A DNA stretch of 64,000 nucleotides from Gammaproteobacteria bacterium (GCA_018828125.1 JAHJWB010000001.1:310001-374000); one strand, 5' to 3'; numbered from the stretch's first letter, positions 33,761 through 42,753 are shown. Made by a program: numbers and translations. Notes: a model not told the origin generated them from the sequence alone.

Positions 33761-35679
33761 CAGAAGCTGAACCCCAGGCGCAGGTGCAGCCGCACCTCTT
33801 TGGTTTTGACGCCGTAGGCCAGGTCGGCCTGCAGCGGACCCACAGGGCTGCGCCAGCGCACGCCAGCGCCCACACCCACGCGCGGGTCCAGGTCGCCCGC
33901 ACGGTCGGCTACGGCGCCCGCGTCCACGAACAGCGTGCTTTCCCAGTCGGTCATGCTGCCGTTGTAGACGATGGGGCGCTGCCATTCAACACTGCCCACC
34001 GCCAGATAGCGGCCACCATACAACTGGCGGTTGTCGGTGCGTGCGCCAATGCTGCGGTAGCCGTAGCCACGCACCGTGGTGTCGCCGCCCGTCAAAAAGA
34101 GCTGGGTCACGGGCACCTGCGCGCCGTCACGTGCCAGCACCGCGCCAGCCTCGGCGCGCAGGGACACGCGGGCGTTGCGGCCCAGGCCTGCATCGTCGGT
34201 CACACGTCCGGCCGGGACGAACGACTGCCAGCGCACCAGGGTGCGCACAAACGGATCACGTTCGGGCCGCAGGGTGGTGCCCAGGCCCAGTTCCACCGCG
34301 ATGCCGTGGCCGCGGGTGGGCGCCGTCAGGTTGTTGAAGTAGCGACCCGTCCAGCCGTAGTTGATGCTGAGGGCCGTGCTGGACTCGGCGGGCGACAACG
34401 CATTGGCCGTCAGTCCCTGGCTGTTGGCGTAGTCGTATTGCAGGAAGTAGTTGCGGTCGATCTTCTTGGTGCTCTTGCTGCGGCCAGAGCGCAGGCGGCC
34501 GCTGTTCACGTCGTAGTCGCCCGTGGCCTCGCGCTGCAGTTGCGCGCCTGCAAACCAGCGCCAGCCGTTGTTGTTGGGCAAGTCGGTCCATTCGCTGCTG
34601 GCATGTTTGGTCTCGCGGTCCAGCGAGAGCTTGCTGACCGCGCGCCACCCGATGACGGGCAGCTGGTTGTGGATGTGCTCCAGCGACAGGCGCGCGCCAC
34701 TGTCGGTCGAAAAGCCGGGGCCAAACACCAGCTTTTGCAAAGGGGCTTCGCGCACCTGGGCCACCACGGGCGCGGCCTCGGGGTCGGTACCTTCGGTGTC
34801 GAGCGTGAGAAACACAGCGTCGTAATAACCGCTGCTGGCCAGGCGCAGTTGTGCGTCCAGCATTTCGGCCTCGTCATACACGGCCCCCGTGGGCAGGCGC
34901 GCCAGGCGCCGCGCGCCATCGGGGTCGTAGCGCTCGCTGCCCTGCACGCGCACGGGCCCAAAACGGTAGGGCGGGCCGGGGTCGTACGTCACGCTGAGCT
35001 TGGCCTCGTGTGTGTCGGCATCCACCTCGGCACGGCTGTTGGCAATGCGTGCCGTGGGGTAACGGCGCACTTGCAGTTGCCGCAGACCCCCGGTTTTGGC
35101 AGCGTCCCAAGCTGATTGGGTGAATGGCAGCCCTTGGGGCAGCGACCAGTTGCGCTGCACGCGCGATTCCTGGCGGGTTCGGCCTTCGGTGTCGGTGCCT
35201 GCGGTGCTGGCAAAGTCAATGTCGGCGCTGGCAATGCGGGTCTGTGGGCCGGGTTGCACCGTGACGACCACGGTGCGCGGGGTGCTTTTGCTGTCGGGGG
35301 TTTCGGTCAGCTCCACTGTGATGGTGGGTGCAAAGTAGCCCAAGGTTCCCAGCAGTTCACGCGCATTGGCATCGGCCGCGCCCAGCAGGCGCTGCAGCTC
35401 GTTGGCATGCAGGTCGGGCAGGTTGCGAAAACGCTGCAGCTCCAAGTGACGCTCCAGCGTCTCGCGCACGGCGTCGGGTGCACGCACCTCCACGGCAAAG
35501 GAAGGGGAGTCAGATTCGGCGATCACAGGGGCCGACGCGGCGTCTGCACCCTCGGCTTTGTCTTTGCTGGGCAGCAGGCTGCAACCGGACAGGCACAAGG
35601 CGCCAAAAAGCAGCAACGCCGACCATGGGGCCGGCGTTGGAGCATTTGCAGTGGTAGGGTGCAGGAGTCTGAACGGCAC
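33760..35679 (-). CDS. tamA: Outer-membrane Omp85-family protein TamA
   Basis: The 639-residue protein has N-terminal POTRA-like domains (about residues 60-270, with LQRFRNLPDLHANELQRLL and VQPGPQTRIASADI). A C-terminal 16-strand barrel follows with RGYGYRSIGARTDNR, the Omp85 lid-lock region, and LRLGFSF at the end. It forms the outer-membrane pore of the TAM complex with TamB, encoded next. The N-terminal signal contains LCLSGCSLL, a lipobox-like sequence with Cys near residue 33, unusual for an Omp85 barrel. The gap upstream (35680-35866) separates it from the VWA gene on the same strand. Confidence 0.93.
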   Translation of the reverse strand: MPFRLLHPTTANAPTPAPWSALLLFGALCLSGCSLLPSKDKAEGADAASAPVIAESDSPSFAVEVRAPDAVRETLERHLELQRFRNLPDLHANELQRLLGAADANARELLGTLGYFAPTITVELTETPDSKSTPRTVVVTVQPGPQTRIASADIDFASTAGTDTEGRTRQESRVQRNWSLPQGLPFTQSAWDAAKTGGLRQLQVRRYPTARIANSRAEVDADTHEAKLSVTYDPGPPYRFGPVRVQGSERYDPDGARRLARLPTGAVYDEAEMLDAQLRLASSGYYDAVFLTLDTEGTDPEAAPVVAQVREAPLQKLVFGPGFSTDSGARLSLEHIHNQLPVIGWRAVSKLSLDRETKHASSEWTDLPNNNGWRWFAGAQLQREATGDYDVNSGRLRSGRSKSTKKIDRNYFLQYDYANSQGLTANALSPAESSTALSINYGWTGRYFNNLTAPTRGHGIAVELGLGTTLRPERDPFVRTLVRWQSFVPAGRVTDDAGLGRNARVSLRAEAGAVLARDGAQVPVTQLFLTGGDTTVRGYGYRSIGARTDNRQLYGGRYLAVGSVEWQRPIVYNGSMTDWESTLFVDAGAVADRAGDLDPRVGVGAGVRWRSPVGPLQADLAYGVKTKEVRLHLRLGFSF

Positions 35680-35866
35680 GGCGAGAAGGAATAAAGGGCT
35701 TGTTGTGGGTGGCGGCCAGTGCCTCCAGACCCGGAGGCGGCTACCGCGGCCCCCCGACTATGCCCCTAAAAAAAGCCCCTGCCTGTCAGACAGCGTCCCA
35801 CATCGCGCCAACCTCGCCTGCGGTTTTGGGAGCGGCTTCGCATGCAACCGCCGCCCCAGGCGCCCT

Positions 35867-37054
35867 TTACTTGGACAAAAGCCGCATGGTTTCTTCCAAC
35901 CCCTTGAGCGACAGCGGGTGCATGCGGTTACCCACCAGTTGCTGAATGATGCTGATGCTCTGGCGGTATTGCCACACGCCCTGGGGCTCTGGGTTGATCC
36001 AGGCGTGTTTGGGGAAGGCATGTGTCAGGCGCTGGATCCACTCGGCGCCCGGTTCTTCGTTGTTGTATTCCACGCTGCCGCCGGGCTGCAGGATTTCATA
36101 TGGGCTCATCGTGGCGTCGCCCACGAAGATCAGTTTGTAGTCCTTGTTGTACTTGCGGATGATGTCCCAGGTGGGGAATTTCTCAGCAAATCGGCGGCGG
36201 TTGTTCTTCCACATGAAGTCGTACACGCAGTTGTGGAAGTAATAGAACTCCAGGTGCTTGAACTCGGTCTTGACGGCGCTGAACAGCTCTTCGACCCGCT
36301 GGATGTGCTCATCCATCGTGCCGCCCACGTCCATCAGCAGCAGCACCTTCACGTTGTTGTGCCGCTCAGGCACCATCTTGATGTCGAGGTAGCCTGCGTT
36401 GGCGGCCGTGCTGCGGATGGTGTCGGGCAGGTCCAGCTCCAGCTCATGGCCTTCGCGCGCAAACTTGCGCAGGCGGCGCAGCGCTACCTTGATGTTGCGC
36501 GTGCCCAATTCTTGCTGGTCGTCGTAGTCCTTGTAGGCGCGCTGCTCCCACACCTTCACGGCGCTCTTGTTCTTGCCCGCGCCGCCAATGCGCACGCCCT
36601 GCGGGTTGTAGCCGCCGTGGCCAAAGGGGCTGGTCCCGCCCGTGCCAATCCACTTGCTGCCGCCTTCGTGGCGTTCTTTCTGTTCTTCAAGGCGCTTTTT
36701 CAGCGTTTCCATGAGCTCATCCCAGCCCATCTTCTCTATGGCGGCTTTTTGCTCAGGCGTGAGCTCGTTCTCCAGGATCTTGCGCAGCCAGTCGGCCGGG
36801 ATCTCCTTGGTGAAGTCGGCCACCATCTCCACGCCCTTGAAGTAGGCGCCGAAGGCCCGGTCAAACTTGTCGTAGTGCTTCTCGTCCTTGACCAGCGTGA
36901 GGCGCGAAAGGTTGTAGAAGTCGTCCAGCGCCCAACCGTCGTCCGACTTGGGGCCCACCACGCCCGCCTGCAGGGCTTCCAGCAGGGTGAGGTATTCCTT
37001 GACCGAAACGGGCAGCTTGGCCGAGCGCAGGGTGTAAAAGAAGTCGATGAGCAT
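35867..37054 (-). CDS. VWA-domain protein of the CoxE/MoxR-associated type
   Basis: The 395-residue protein starts with FFYTLRSAKLPVSVKEYL, typical of CoxE-like VWA proteins that act with MoxR ATPases as metallochaperone or activation pairs. The VWA domain lies at about residues 200-360. Its metal site reads LLLMDVGGTMDEH where DxSxS is usual, followed later by FVGDATMSPYE. The moxR gene is upstream in the same operon, separated by a GNAT gene. The SD sequence GGAGG, eight bases before the ATG, lies inside a degenerate copy of the 46-bp repeat. Confidence 0.85.
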   Translation of the reverse strand: MLIDFFYTLRSAKLPVSVKEYLTLLEALQAGVVGPKSDDGWALDDFYNLSRLTLVKDEKHYDKFDRAFGAYFKGVEMVADFTKEIPADWLRKILENELTPEQKAAIEKMGWDELMETLKKRLEEQKERHEGGSKWIGTGGTSPFGHGGYNPQGVRIGGAGKNKSAVKVWEQRAYKDYDDQQELGTRNIKVALRRLRKFAREGHELELDLPDTIRSTAANAGYLDIKMVPERHNNVKVLLLMDVGGTMDEHIQRVEELFSAVKTEFKHLEFYYFHNCVYDFMWKNNRRRFAEKFPTWDIIRKYNKDYKLIFVGDATMSPYEILQPGGSVEYNNEEPGAEWIQRLTHAFPKHAWINPEPQGVWQYRQSISIIQQLVGNRMHPLSLKGLEETMRLLSK

Positions 37055-37055
37055 G

Positions 37056-37101
37056 AAATTGGCCTCCAGCGCTTATGCAGTAAGCTATCGACGCTCTAAA
37101 A
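37056..37101 (-). repeat. Degenerate 46-bp repeat (family 1) forming the GNAT-VWA junction
   Basis: GAAATTGGCCTCCAGCGCTT followed by ATGCAGTAAGCTATCG keeps one arm and part of the other. On the minus strand it supplies the TAG stop of the GNAT gene and the GGAGG ribosome-binding site of the VWA gene. The first 16 bases starting at 37051 are identical to 47468-47483 at the pcaI-pcaJ junction. Confidence 0.65.
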
Positions 37102-37675
37102 GGTATAGCAGTTGCGCTTTCGCCTCGGGCCATTCGCCGGCGCGCATGCTGTACATCACCGTGTCGCGGATGGTGCCGTCGCGGCGCAGCGCGTGACCTC
37201 GGATCACGCCGTCCTTCTTGGCGCCCAAGCGCTCAATGGCTTGTTGCGACGCAAAGTTGAAGTTGTCGGTGCGCCAGCCCACGACATGGCAGCCCAGGGT
37301 ATCGAAGGCGTGGCCCATCATCAGCAGCTTGCAGGTGGTGTTGACGTGGCTGCGCTGCACGCTTTTGCGGTACCAGGTGTAGCCAATCTCCACACGTTTC
37401 ACGGCGGGCAGGATGTCGTGGTAGCTCGTGGTGCCCAGCACCTCGCCGCTGGCGTCATCCACCACGGCAAAGGCAAAGCGGTTTCCGTCGGCGCGCATCC
37501 GCAGCGCGTCTTCGATGTACTTGCGCGTGTTCTCGGGCTCGGGCACCGAGGTCACGCGCAAGGTCCACAGCTGTCCGTCGGCTGCAGCGGCGCGCAGGCC
37601 TTCTTCGTGTGACAGCGCCAGAGGTTCGAGGCGAACGCCACGGTCGGTGAGTGTGATGGGCTCGACAAAAGACAC
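37085..37675 (-). CDS. GNAT-family N-acetyltransferase (RimJ/RimL-like)
   Basis: The 196-residue protein begins with GTG and has the RimJ/RimL-like pattern RLEPLALSHEEGLRAAAAD near the start, GTTSYHDILPAVKRVEIGYTW in the middle (strands 4 and 5 of the acetyl-CoA fold) and NFASQQAIERLGAKKDGVIR near residue 145. It would transfer an acetyl group from acetyl-CoA to an amine or protein N-terminus; the acceptor is unknown. It lies between moxR and the VWA gene, 57 bases after moxR. Its last codons and stop come from a repeat copy. Confidence 0.87.
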   Translation of the reverse strand: MSFVEPITLTDRGVRLEPLALSHEEGLRAAAADGQLWTLRVTSVPEPENTRKYIEDALRMRADGNRFAFAVVDDASGEVLGTTSYHDILPAVKRVEIGYTWYRKSVQRSHVNTTCKLLMMGHAFDTLGCHVVGWRTDNFNFASQQAIERLGAKKDGVIRGHALRRDGTIRDTVMYSMRAGEWPEAKAQLLYLLERR

Positions 37676-37732
37676 GGGCTGCTCCGTTGGTCACTGAATG
37701 AAAGTGAAAACTGTCTGCAGAGAGGTGGCCTC

Positions 37733-38587
37733 TCAGCGGTTCCGCTGGTTCATGAACACCAGCTTTTCAAACAGGCTCACGTCCTGTTCGTTCTTCAAGA
37801 GCGCGCCCACCAGCGGCGGCACGGCTACCTTGTTGTCGGCGCTTTGCAGTGCGGTCAGTGGAATGTCCTCGGCCACCAGCAGCTTGAGCCAGTCGAGCAG
37901 TTCGCTGGTCGATGGTTTCTTCTTGAGGCCCGGCAGGTTGCGCACGTCGTAGAACGTCTTCATCGCCACGCCCAGCAAGTCGGCCTTGAGCGTGGGGAAG
38001 TGCACGGCCACGATCTGGCGCATGGTGTCGGCTTCGGGGAACTTGATGAAGTGAAAGAAGCAGCGGCGCAGGAAAGCGTCGGGCAGCTCTTTTTCGTTGT
38101 TGGAGGTGATGAACACCAATGGGCGGTGCTTGGCCTTGATGAGTTCGCGCGTTTCGTAGCAATAGAACTCCATGCGGTCGATTTCGCGCAGCAGGTCGTT
38201 CGGAAACTCGATGTCGGCCTTGTCGATCTCGTCGATCAGCAGTGCGACCGGGCGGTCAGCAGTGAAAGCCTGCCACAGCACGCCCTGGATGATGTAGTTG
38301 CGGATGTCCTTGACCCGCTCGGCACTGTCGCCGTCATTGAGCTGGCTGTCCCGCAGGCGACTCACGGCATCGTACTCATACAGGCCCTGCTGCGCCTTGG
38401 TGGTGGACTTGATGTGCCATTGCAGCAGGGGCATATCGAGCGCTTGCGCCACTTCTTCGGCCAGCATCGTCTTGCCGGTGCCTGGCTCGCCCTTGATGAG
38501 CAGGGGGCGTTGCAAGGTAATGGCCGCGTTGACGGCGAGCATCAGGTCTTGGGTTGCGACGTAGTTCTGGGAGCCTTGGAATTTCAT
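37733..38587 (-). CDS. MoxR-family AAA+ ATPase
   Basis: The 284-residue AAA+ protein has Walker A GEPGTGKT near residue 33, Walker B ALLIDEIDKAD near 117 and FITSNNEKELPDAFLRRC (sensor 1 and arginine region) near 158. MoxR ATPases work with VWA-domain partners to mature or activate target enzymes, and such a partner is the third gene of this operon. The target is not evident. It is divergent from the cytochrome c4 gene. Confidence 0.9.
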   Translation of the reverse strand: MKFQGSQNYVATQDLMLAVNAAITLQRPLLIKGEPGTGKTMLAEEVAQALDMPLLQWHIKSTTKAQQGLYEYDAVSRLRDSQLNDGDSAERVKDIRNYIIQGVLWQAFTADRPVALLIDEIDKADIEFPNDLLREIDRMEFYCYETRELIKAKHRPLVFITSNNEKELPDAFLRRCFFHFIKFPEADTMRQIVAVHFPTLKADLLGVAMKTFYDVRNLPGLKKKPSTSELLDWLKLLVAEDIPLTALQSADNKVAVPPLVGALLKNEQDVSLFEKLVFMNQRNR

Positions 38588-38635
38588 GGGGGCGAATCAC
38601 CGGATCGTTGATGAATGAGCTTGACAGGCGCTGGC

Positions 38636-38641
38636 TATAAT
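38636..38641 (+). promoter_or_regulatory. TATAAT -10 box upstream of the cytochrome c4 gene
   Basis: A perfect TATAAT lies 53 bases before the cytochrome start. A perfect TTGACA is at 38621-38626, but only 9 bases separate them, too short for a normal sigma70 pair. Either only the -10 box is used or the hexamers belong to different elements. Confidence 0.4.
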
Positions 38642-38693
38642 CGGCGGTTGATCAGAGCCCAGAGCTGAACTTCCACGAGATTGTGCGCGCAAA

Positions 38694-39356
38694 ATGAACA
38701 AAACGTTGACCACGCTATTTGCCCTGGCTGTCGCTTCCGTGACCGCCTTGTCCCACGCCCAGGAAGCCAAAGGCGACGTGGAAGCCGGCAAGCAAAAGAT
38801 TGCCATGTGTATTGGTTGCCATGGCATTGTTGGCTACCAAGCCAGCTTTCCTGAGGTGCACAAGGTGCCCATGATCTCGGGCCAAAGCGGCAAGTACATT
38901 GCCGCAGCGCTGGTGGCCTACCAAAAGGGCGAGCGCAAGCACCCCACGATGCGCAGCATCGCCGAGTCGCTCTCTGAGCAAGACATCGCAGACGTTTCGG
39001 CCTATTACGAACAACATGGCAAGACTGCGGCCGAGCTGCCTGGAAAGCCTGCGCGCGAACCCAGTGTGCAAGTCGCCGAGCTGCTGAAGAAGGGCGCTTG
39101 TGTGTCCTGCCACGGCGACAACTTTGCCAAGCCGATCGATCCGTCGTATCCCAAGATTGCAGGGCAGCATGCGGACTACCTGTTCGTGGCGCTCAAGTCG
39201 TACAAGGTTGAAAAGAACAACAATGTGGGACGTAGCAACGCCATCATGGCAGGCGTCGCCAAGCAGTTCACCAACAACGAGCTGAAGGCCTTGGCCAACT
39301 ACCTTGGTGGTGTGGAAGGCGATCTGCATGTGGTGCCACAGTCGCGCTTTCGCTGA
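38694..39356 (+). CDS. Di-heme cytochrome c4-like protein
   Basis: The 220-residue protein has a signal peptide (residues 1-22, cleaved after SHA) and two CXXCH heme-binding motifs, CIGCH at residues 39-43 and CVSCH at 136-140. They lie in two homologous halves, each with a methionine suited as distal ligand. This is the cytochrome c4 pattern: a periplasmic electron carrier to terminal oxidases. A strong bidirectional terminator follows. Confidence 0.92.
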   Translation: MNKTLTTLFALAVASVTALSHAQEAKGDVEAGKQKIAMCIGCHGIVGYQASFPEVHKVPMISGQSGKYIAAALVAYQKGERKHPTMRSIAESLSEQDIADVSAYYEQHGKTAAELPGKPAREPSVQVAELLKKGACVSCHGDNFAKPIDPSYPKIAGQHADYLFVALKSYKVEKNNNVGRSNAIMAGVAKQFTNNELKALANYLGGVEGDLHVVPQSRFR

Positions 39357-39373
39357 GCGAAGAGCCTTCTAGC

Positions 39374-39410
39374 CAACAAAAAAGCCCGCTCACTGCGGGC
39401 TTTTTTGTTG
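39374..39410. terminator. Bidirectional rho-independent terminator
   Basis: CAACAAAAAAGCCCGC-TCACT-GCGGGCTTTTTTGTTG forms a long perfect stem with A and T runs on both sides. It ends the cytochrome transcript and can also end the convergent DUF1841 transcript. Confidence 0.92.
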
Positions 39411-39425
39411 GGGGCGAATTTTGCA

Positions 39426-39474
39426 TTAAAAATGCCCCTAGCGCTTATCCAGTAAGCGCTGGTAGCTATCAAAT
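39426..39474 (-). repeat. 46-bp palindromic dispersed repeat (family 1), copy 6
   Basis: AAAAATGCCCCTAGCGCTTA followed by TCCAGTAAGCGCTGGTAGCTATCAAA is a clear reverse-orientation copy. It lies between the terminator and the stop of the DUF1841 gene. Confidence 0.85.
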
Positions 39475-39494
39475 AGATATCAACTTCAAAAGCT

Positions 39495-39929
39495 TCAATC
39501 CTTGGTGGCGCGCCGCTGCACACAGGCGATGTAAGCATCCCCATCGGGTGGGCGGCCGGCGCGCTGGCTTTCCCACAACATCTCGCCCAGGCAGTCCATG
39601 GCGGCGTGGTGGGCGTCGTGCAGCGAGTCGAGCCGCGCGGTCAAAAGCTCCACCGCCTGGCGGATGCCACGTGGCTGATCAATGCTGCACTGCTCGCTGA
39701 TGGACAGGTGCATCGACAGGTGCAAAAAGGGGTTGGTCTGCGCCGGGGTTTCGTCGTAGTTGCGTGCCACGGCGGCATCGGCGTCGGACAGGTCGGCCAG
39801 GTATTCGGGGTGCTCGGCGATCCACAGGCTGGCCAGGGTCTCGATGGCTTCCATGGGAGCACCGCTTTGGGTTTTGGCGTGCACCCCGCAAAGAAAGCGG
39901 CGCACGTCGGCTTGGGAGGGGCTGAACAT
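39495..39929 (-). CDS. DUF1841 family protein
   Basis: With the start at the ATG at 39929 (MFSPSQADVRRF) the product has 144 residues. It is a soluble, mostly helical protein with NPFLHLSMHLSISEQCSIDQ and HAAMDCLGEMLWESQR, which I recall as DUF1841. The function is unknown. The 20 extra N-terminal residues in the track are not family-like. It stands alone, convergent with the cytochrome gene. Confidence 0.8.
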   Translation of the reverse strand: MFSPSQADVRRFLCGVHAKTQSGAPMEAIETLASLWIAEHPEYLADLSDADAAVARNYDETPAQTNPFLHLSMHLSISEQCSIDQPRGIRQAVELLTARLDSLHDAHHAAMDCLGEMLWESQRAGRPPDGDAYIACVQRRATKD

Positions 39930-40134
39930 GGGGCAAGAGCGTAGCACGCACCCTGTGGGCCACGTGCGCGCAAGGTCAGGCAGTCCCAATCATCTTGGGC
40001 GCGGATGCCACGCGTGGCCGCGGCGGCGTCCTACGTGGGGGTGCGGGCTGCGAACCTACATTTGCGTTGCGCAGAGACAAGGATCCGGGTCCGCTTTGCC
40101 AAGTCCTCAAATACCCGGTTTTGGGAGAAGTGTC

Positions 40135-40356
40135 ATGAATGCAATGCGAATCGTCGGTGTGCTGTTGTTGGTGGTGGGTCTGGCTGGGTTTCTGACCGGC
40201 GGTTTCAGCTTTACCAAGGACACCACACAAGCCAAACTTGGCCCGCTGGAGCTGACAGTCAAAGAAAAGGAATCGGTCAACATCCCGCAATGGATGAGCC
40301 TCGGCGCCATGGTGCTGGGCGGCGTGGTGCTGGTACTGGGCTTCCGCAAGAACTGA
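40135..40356 (+). CDS. Small membrane protein (DUF3185-like)
   Basis: This 73-residue gene is hidden in the 3' part of a longer track ORF. It starts at the ATG at 40135 after TTGGGAGAAG, a good SD. Two membrane segments (residues 4-24 and 53-70) flank a short loop rich in charged residues (KDTTQAKLGPLELTVKEKE). The layout fits small DUF3185-type inner-membrane proteins of unknown role. Confidence 0.75.
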   Translation: MNAMRIVGVLLLVVGLAGFLTGGFSFTKDTTQAKLGPLELTVKEKESVNIPQWMSLGAMVLGGVVLVLGFRKN

Positions 40357-40498
40357 AATAACAAGCTCCGTCGGCAATCGGCCAAAGAAGCGTGACAGCC
40401 GCAATGCGGCGACTCGTTGAGGGCCCCGTGAAGTGGTTGGAAGGCTGGGGCACAATCCCCGGTCTTCCACCCACTTCCGCATTTGTGGCACCCGTTTC

Positions 40499-41167
40499 AT
40501 GCGCATCCTTCTCGCAGAAGACGAACCTGACCTTGCCAACTGGCTGGTACGGGCCCTGCAGCAGGCGGAGTTTCAGGTGGACTGGGTGGACGATGGGCGC
40601 ATGGTGCGCCGCAGCCTCAAGGCCACCCGCTACGACGCGCTGATCCTCGACCTGGGCCTGCCGGGCCTGGGCGGGCATGAAGTGCTGGCCGACCTGCGCG
40701 ACGCGGGGCACACCTTGCCAGTGCTCATCCTCACCGCGCGCGATTCGCTGATGGAGCGGGTGAGCACCCTGCATGAGGGGGCTGACGACTTTCTCGCCAA
40801 ACCGTTTGAACTGGCCGAGCTGGAAGCCCGGCTGGTGGCGCTGGTGCGCCGTGCGCGTGGGGGTGAACACCCGCGCCTGGCGTGCGGCCCCCTGGTGTAC
40901 GACGCGGGCACGCGCCAGTTCACGCTGGACCATGCCCCGCTGTCACTCACCCCGCGCGAACATGCGGTGCTGCGCGCGCTCATCCAGCGCAGCGGCGAGC
41001 CGCTGTCCAAGCAGGAGATCCTGGACCGCGTGTTCAGCGACGAACAGGACGTGAACCCCGAGGTGACCGAGGTGCTGGTGCACCGCCTGCGCAAGCGCCT
41101 GGCCGACACGGGGGTGCAGATCACCACTTTGCGCGGCCTGGGCTACGTGCTCGAAAGCACGGTGTGA
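40499..41167 (+). CDS. tctD: OmpR-family response regulator TctD-like
   Basis: The receiver domain starts at the ATG at 40499 (MRILLAEDEP), giving 222 residues. The phospho-acceptor is D51 in LILDLGLPG, and KPFELAEL carries the conserved lysine. The C-terminal winged helix ends with GLGYVLES. It overlaps the kinase gene by one base (TGATG). Position beside tctCBA and the kinase type make it TctD-like, the activator of tricarboxylate uptake genes. Confidence 0.88.
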   Translation: MRILLAEDEPDLANWLVRALQQAEFQVDWVDDGRMVRRSLKATRYDALILDLGLPGLGGHEVLADLRDAGHTLPVLILTARDSLMERVSTLHEGADDFLAKPFELAELEARLVALVRRARGGEHPRLACGPLVYDAGTRQFTLDHAPLSLTPREHAVLRALIQRSGEPLSKQEILDRVFSDEQDVNPEVTEVLVHRLRKRLADTGVQITTLRGLGYVLESTV

Positions 41168-42618
41168 TGTCCAACCTGCGCCAGCGCCTCGGCCGCCTGG
41201 TGGAGCGGCTGCACGCATTGAGCCTGCGGCGAACGCTGCTGCTGGTGCTGTTTCCGGGGCTGCTCACCCTGGTGGGAGCCGAGCTGTGGCTGACCTGGCG
41301 CACCGCGGTGGACGCGGCCAATGCCGCCTACGACCGGTCTTTGCTGGGCGCCATCAAAGCGATGGACGCGAACATTTCCACCGAGAGCGGGGGGCTGGGC
41401 GTAGAGCTGCCCTACCGCATGCTCGAATTTTTTGAGCTGACCGCCAGCGGGCGCGTGTACTACCGTGTGGCCACCGAAAACGGCCTGGTGGAGATAGGCA
41501 ATGCCGACCTGCCCCCGCCCCCGCGCGAGCTGATCACCGAGCATCCGCAGTTCAGCGACGCCATCTACTACGACACGCCCGTGCGCATTGGCTCGTATGC
41601 ACGTTTCATCGACCCGCCGTTGGCCGGGCAGTCCGGGCCACAGCGCCTGGTGATCCAGGTGGCCGAAACGTTGGAGTCCCGCCAGGCCTTCACACGCATT
41701 CTGGTGCTGCAGGCGTTTGCGCGCGATGTGCTGCTGGTGGTGGCGGCCTCTGGGGTGATGGTGCTGGTGGTGGCCTGGGCGCTGCGGCCGCTCACGCGGC
41801 TGCGCAACGGCGTGCAGTCGCGGGCGGCGATTGACCTCACGCCGATATCGACCGGCGGCATACCGGCCGATGTGAAACCCTTGGTGGAGGCCATCAACCA
41901 CCATGTGGAGCGCAACCGGCGGCAGGCGCAGGGCCTCCGGCAGTTTGTGGACGACGCCTCGCACCAGCTGCGCACGCCACTCACCACGCTGTCCACCCAG
42001 GTCAGCTTTGCGTTGCGCGAGGCAGACCCACAGGAGCAGCGCAAAGCGCTGGAAGCGATCAAGCTGCAGTTGGACGAAACCGTGCGGCAGACCAACCAGA
42101 TGCTGGCCCTGGCCCGCGCTGATAGCGCAGAAGGCGCCGAGGTCGCCGCGGAGACCGTGGACCTCAACGCTCTGGCGCAAGAGGTCACCCGCAAGTGGTG
42201 GAGCGAGGCGCGCGAGCGCGGCATTGACCTGGGTTTTGAGCCTGCAGCCAGTCGCCTGCACACCCAGGCCCAGCCCGCCTTGCTGAAAGAGGCCCTGTCG
42301 AACCTGCTGCACAACGCCCTGCGCTACACCCCGCGCGGCGGGCACGTGACGGTGTGCGTCAATCCGTCTGACGCACACGCCGCCATCACCGTGGTGGACA
42401 CCGGCCCTGGCGTGGCCGCACAGGAGATGGCACGGCTGGGCGAGCGGTTTTTCCGAGGCGGCAATGGGCGCCTGCCTGGCACCGGCCTGGGCTTGGCCAT
42501 CGTGAAATCGGTGGTGGAGCGCCACGGCGGCCACCTGCAGATTGCCGCCGGACGCGAGGGGCGCGGGCTGAGTGTGGCCATGCTTTTTCCTCGGCTGGAT
42601 GATTCGGGTTTCCCCTGA
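41167..42618 (+). CDS. tctE: Sensor histidine kinase TctE-like
   Basis: From the ATG at 41167 the protein has 483 residues. It has two membrane segments (about residues 22-42 and 185-205) around a periplasmic sensor domain with VYYRVATENGLVEIG and AIYYDTPVRIGSYAR, typical of TctE (TctE_N-type). The phospho-acceptor is H266 in SHQLRTPLTTL. The ATP-binding domain has LLHNALRYTPRGG, DTGPGVAAQE and GTGLGLAIVKS. It senses tricarboxylates or related acids outside and switches on tctCBA via TctD. Confidence 0.9.
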   Translation: MSNLRQRLGRLVERLHALSLRRTLLLVLFPGLLTLVGAELWLTWRTAVDAANAAYDRSLLGAIKAMDANISTESGGLGVELPYRMLEFFELTASGRVYYRVATENGLVEIGNADLPPPPRELITEHPQFSDAIYYDTPVRIGSYARFIDPPLAGQSGPQRLVIQVAETLESRQAFTRILVLQAFARDVLLVVAASGVMVLVVAWALRPLTRLRNGVQSRAAIDLTPISTGGIPADVKPLVEAINHHVERNRRQAQGLRQFVDDASHQLRTPLTTLSTQVSFALREADPQEQRKALEAIKLQLDETVRQTNQMLALARADSAEGAEVAAETVDLNALAQEVTRKWWSEARERGIDLGFEPAASRLHTQAQPALLKEALSNLLHNALRYTPRGGHVTVCVNPSDAHAAITVVDTGPGVAAQEMARLGERFFRGGNGRLPGTGLGLAIVKSVVERHGGHLQIAAGREGRGLSVAMLFPRLDDSGFP

Positions 42619-42753
42619 CCTTTTGGCAAATTCTCTGAAAGGCGTTTGAAAGTAGCGGCTCGGTACATTGCCTTCACCGTCCTGCCCACGCCCCAACGAT
42701 GTTGATCGGGAGGTCGTGGCGGCGGGGGATAACAACCTCTTGGAGACACACCG

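Noticed and set aside
38621-38641. TTGACA/TATAAT as a complete sigma70 promoter
   Set aside because: The spacer is only 9 bases. Only the -10 box was kept, at low confidence.
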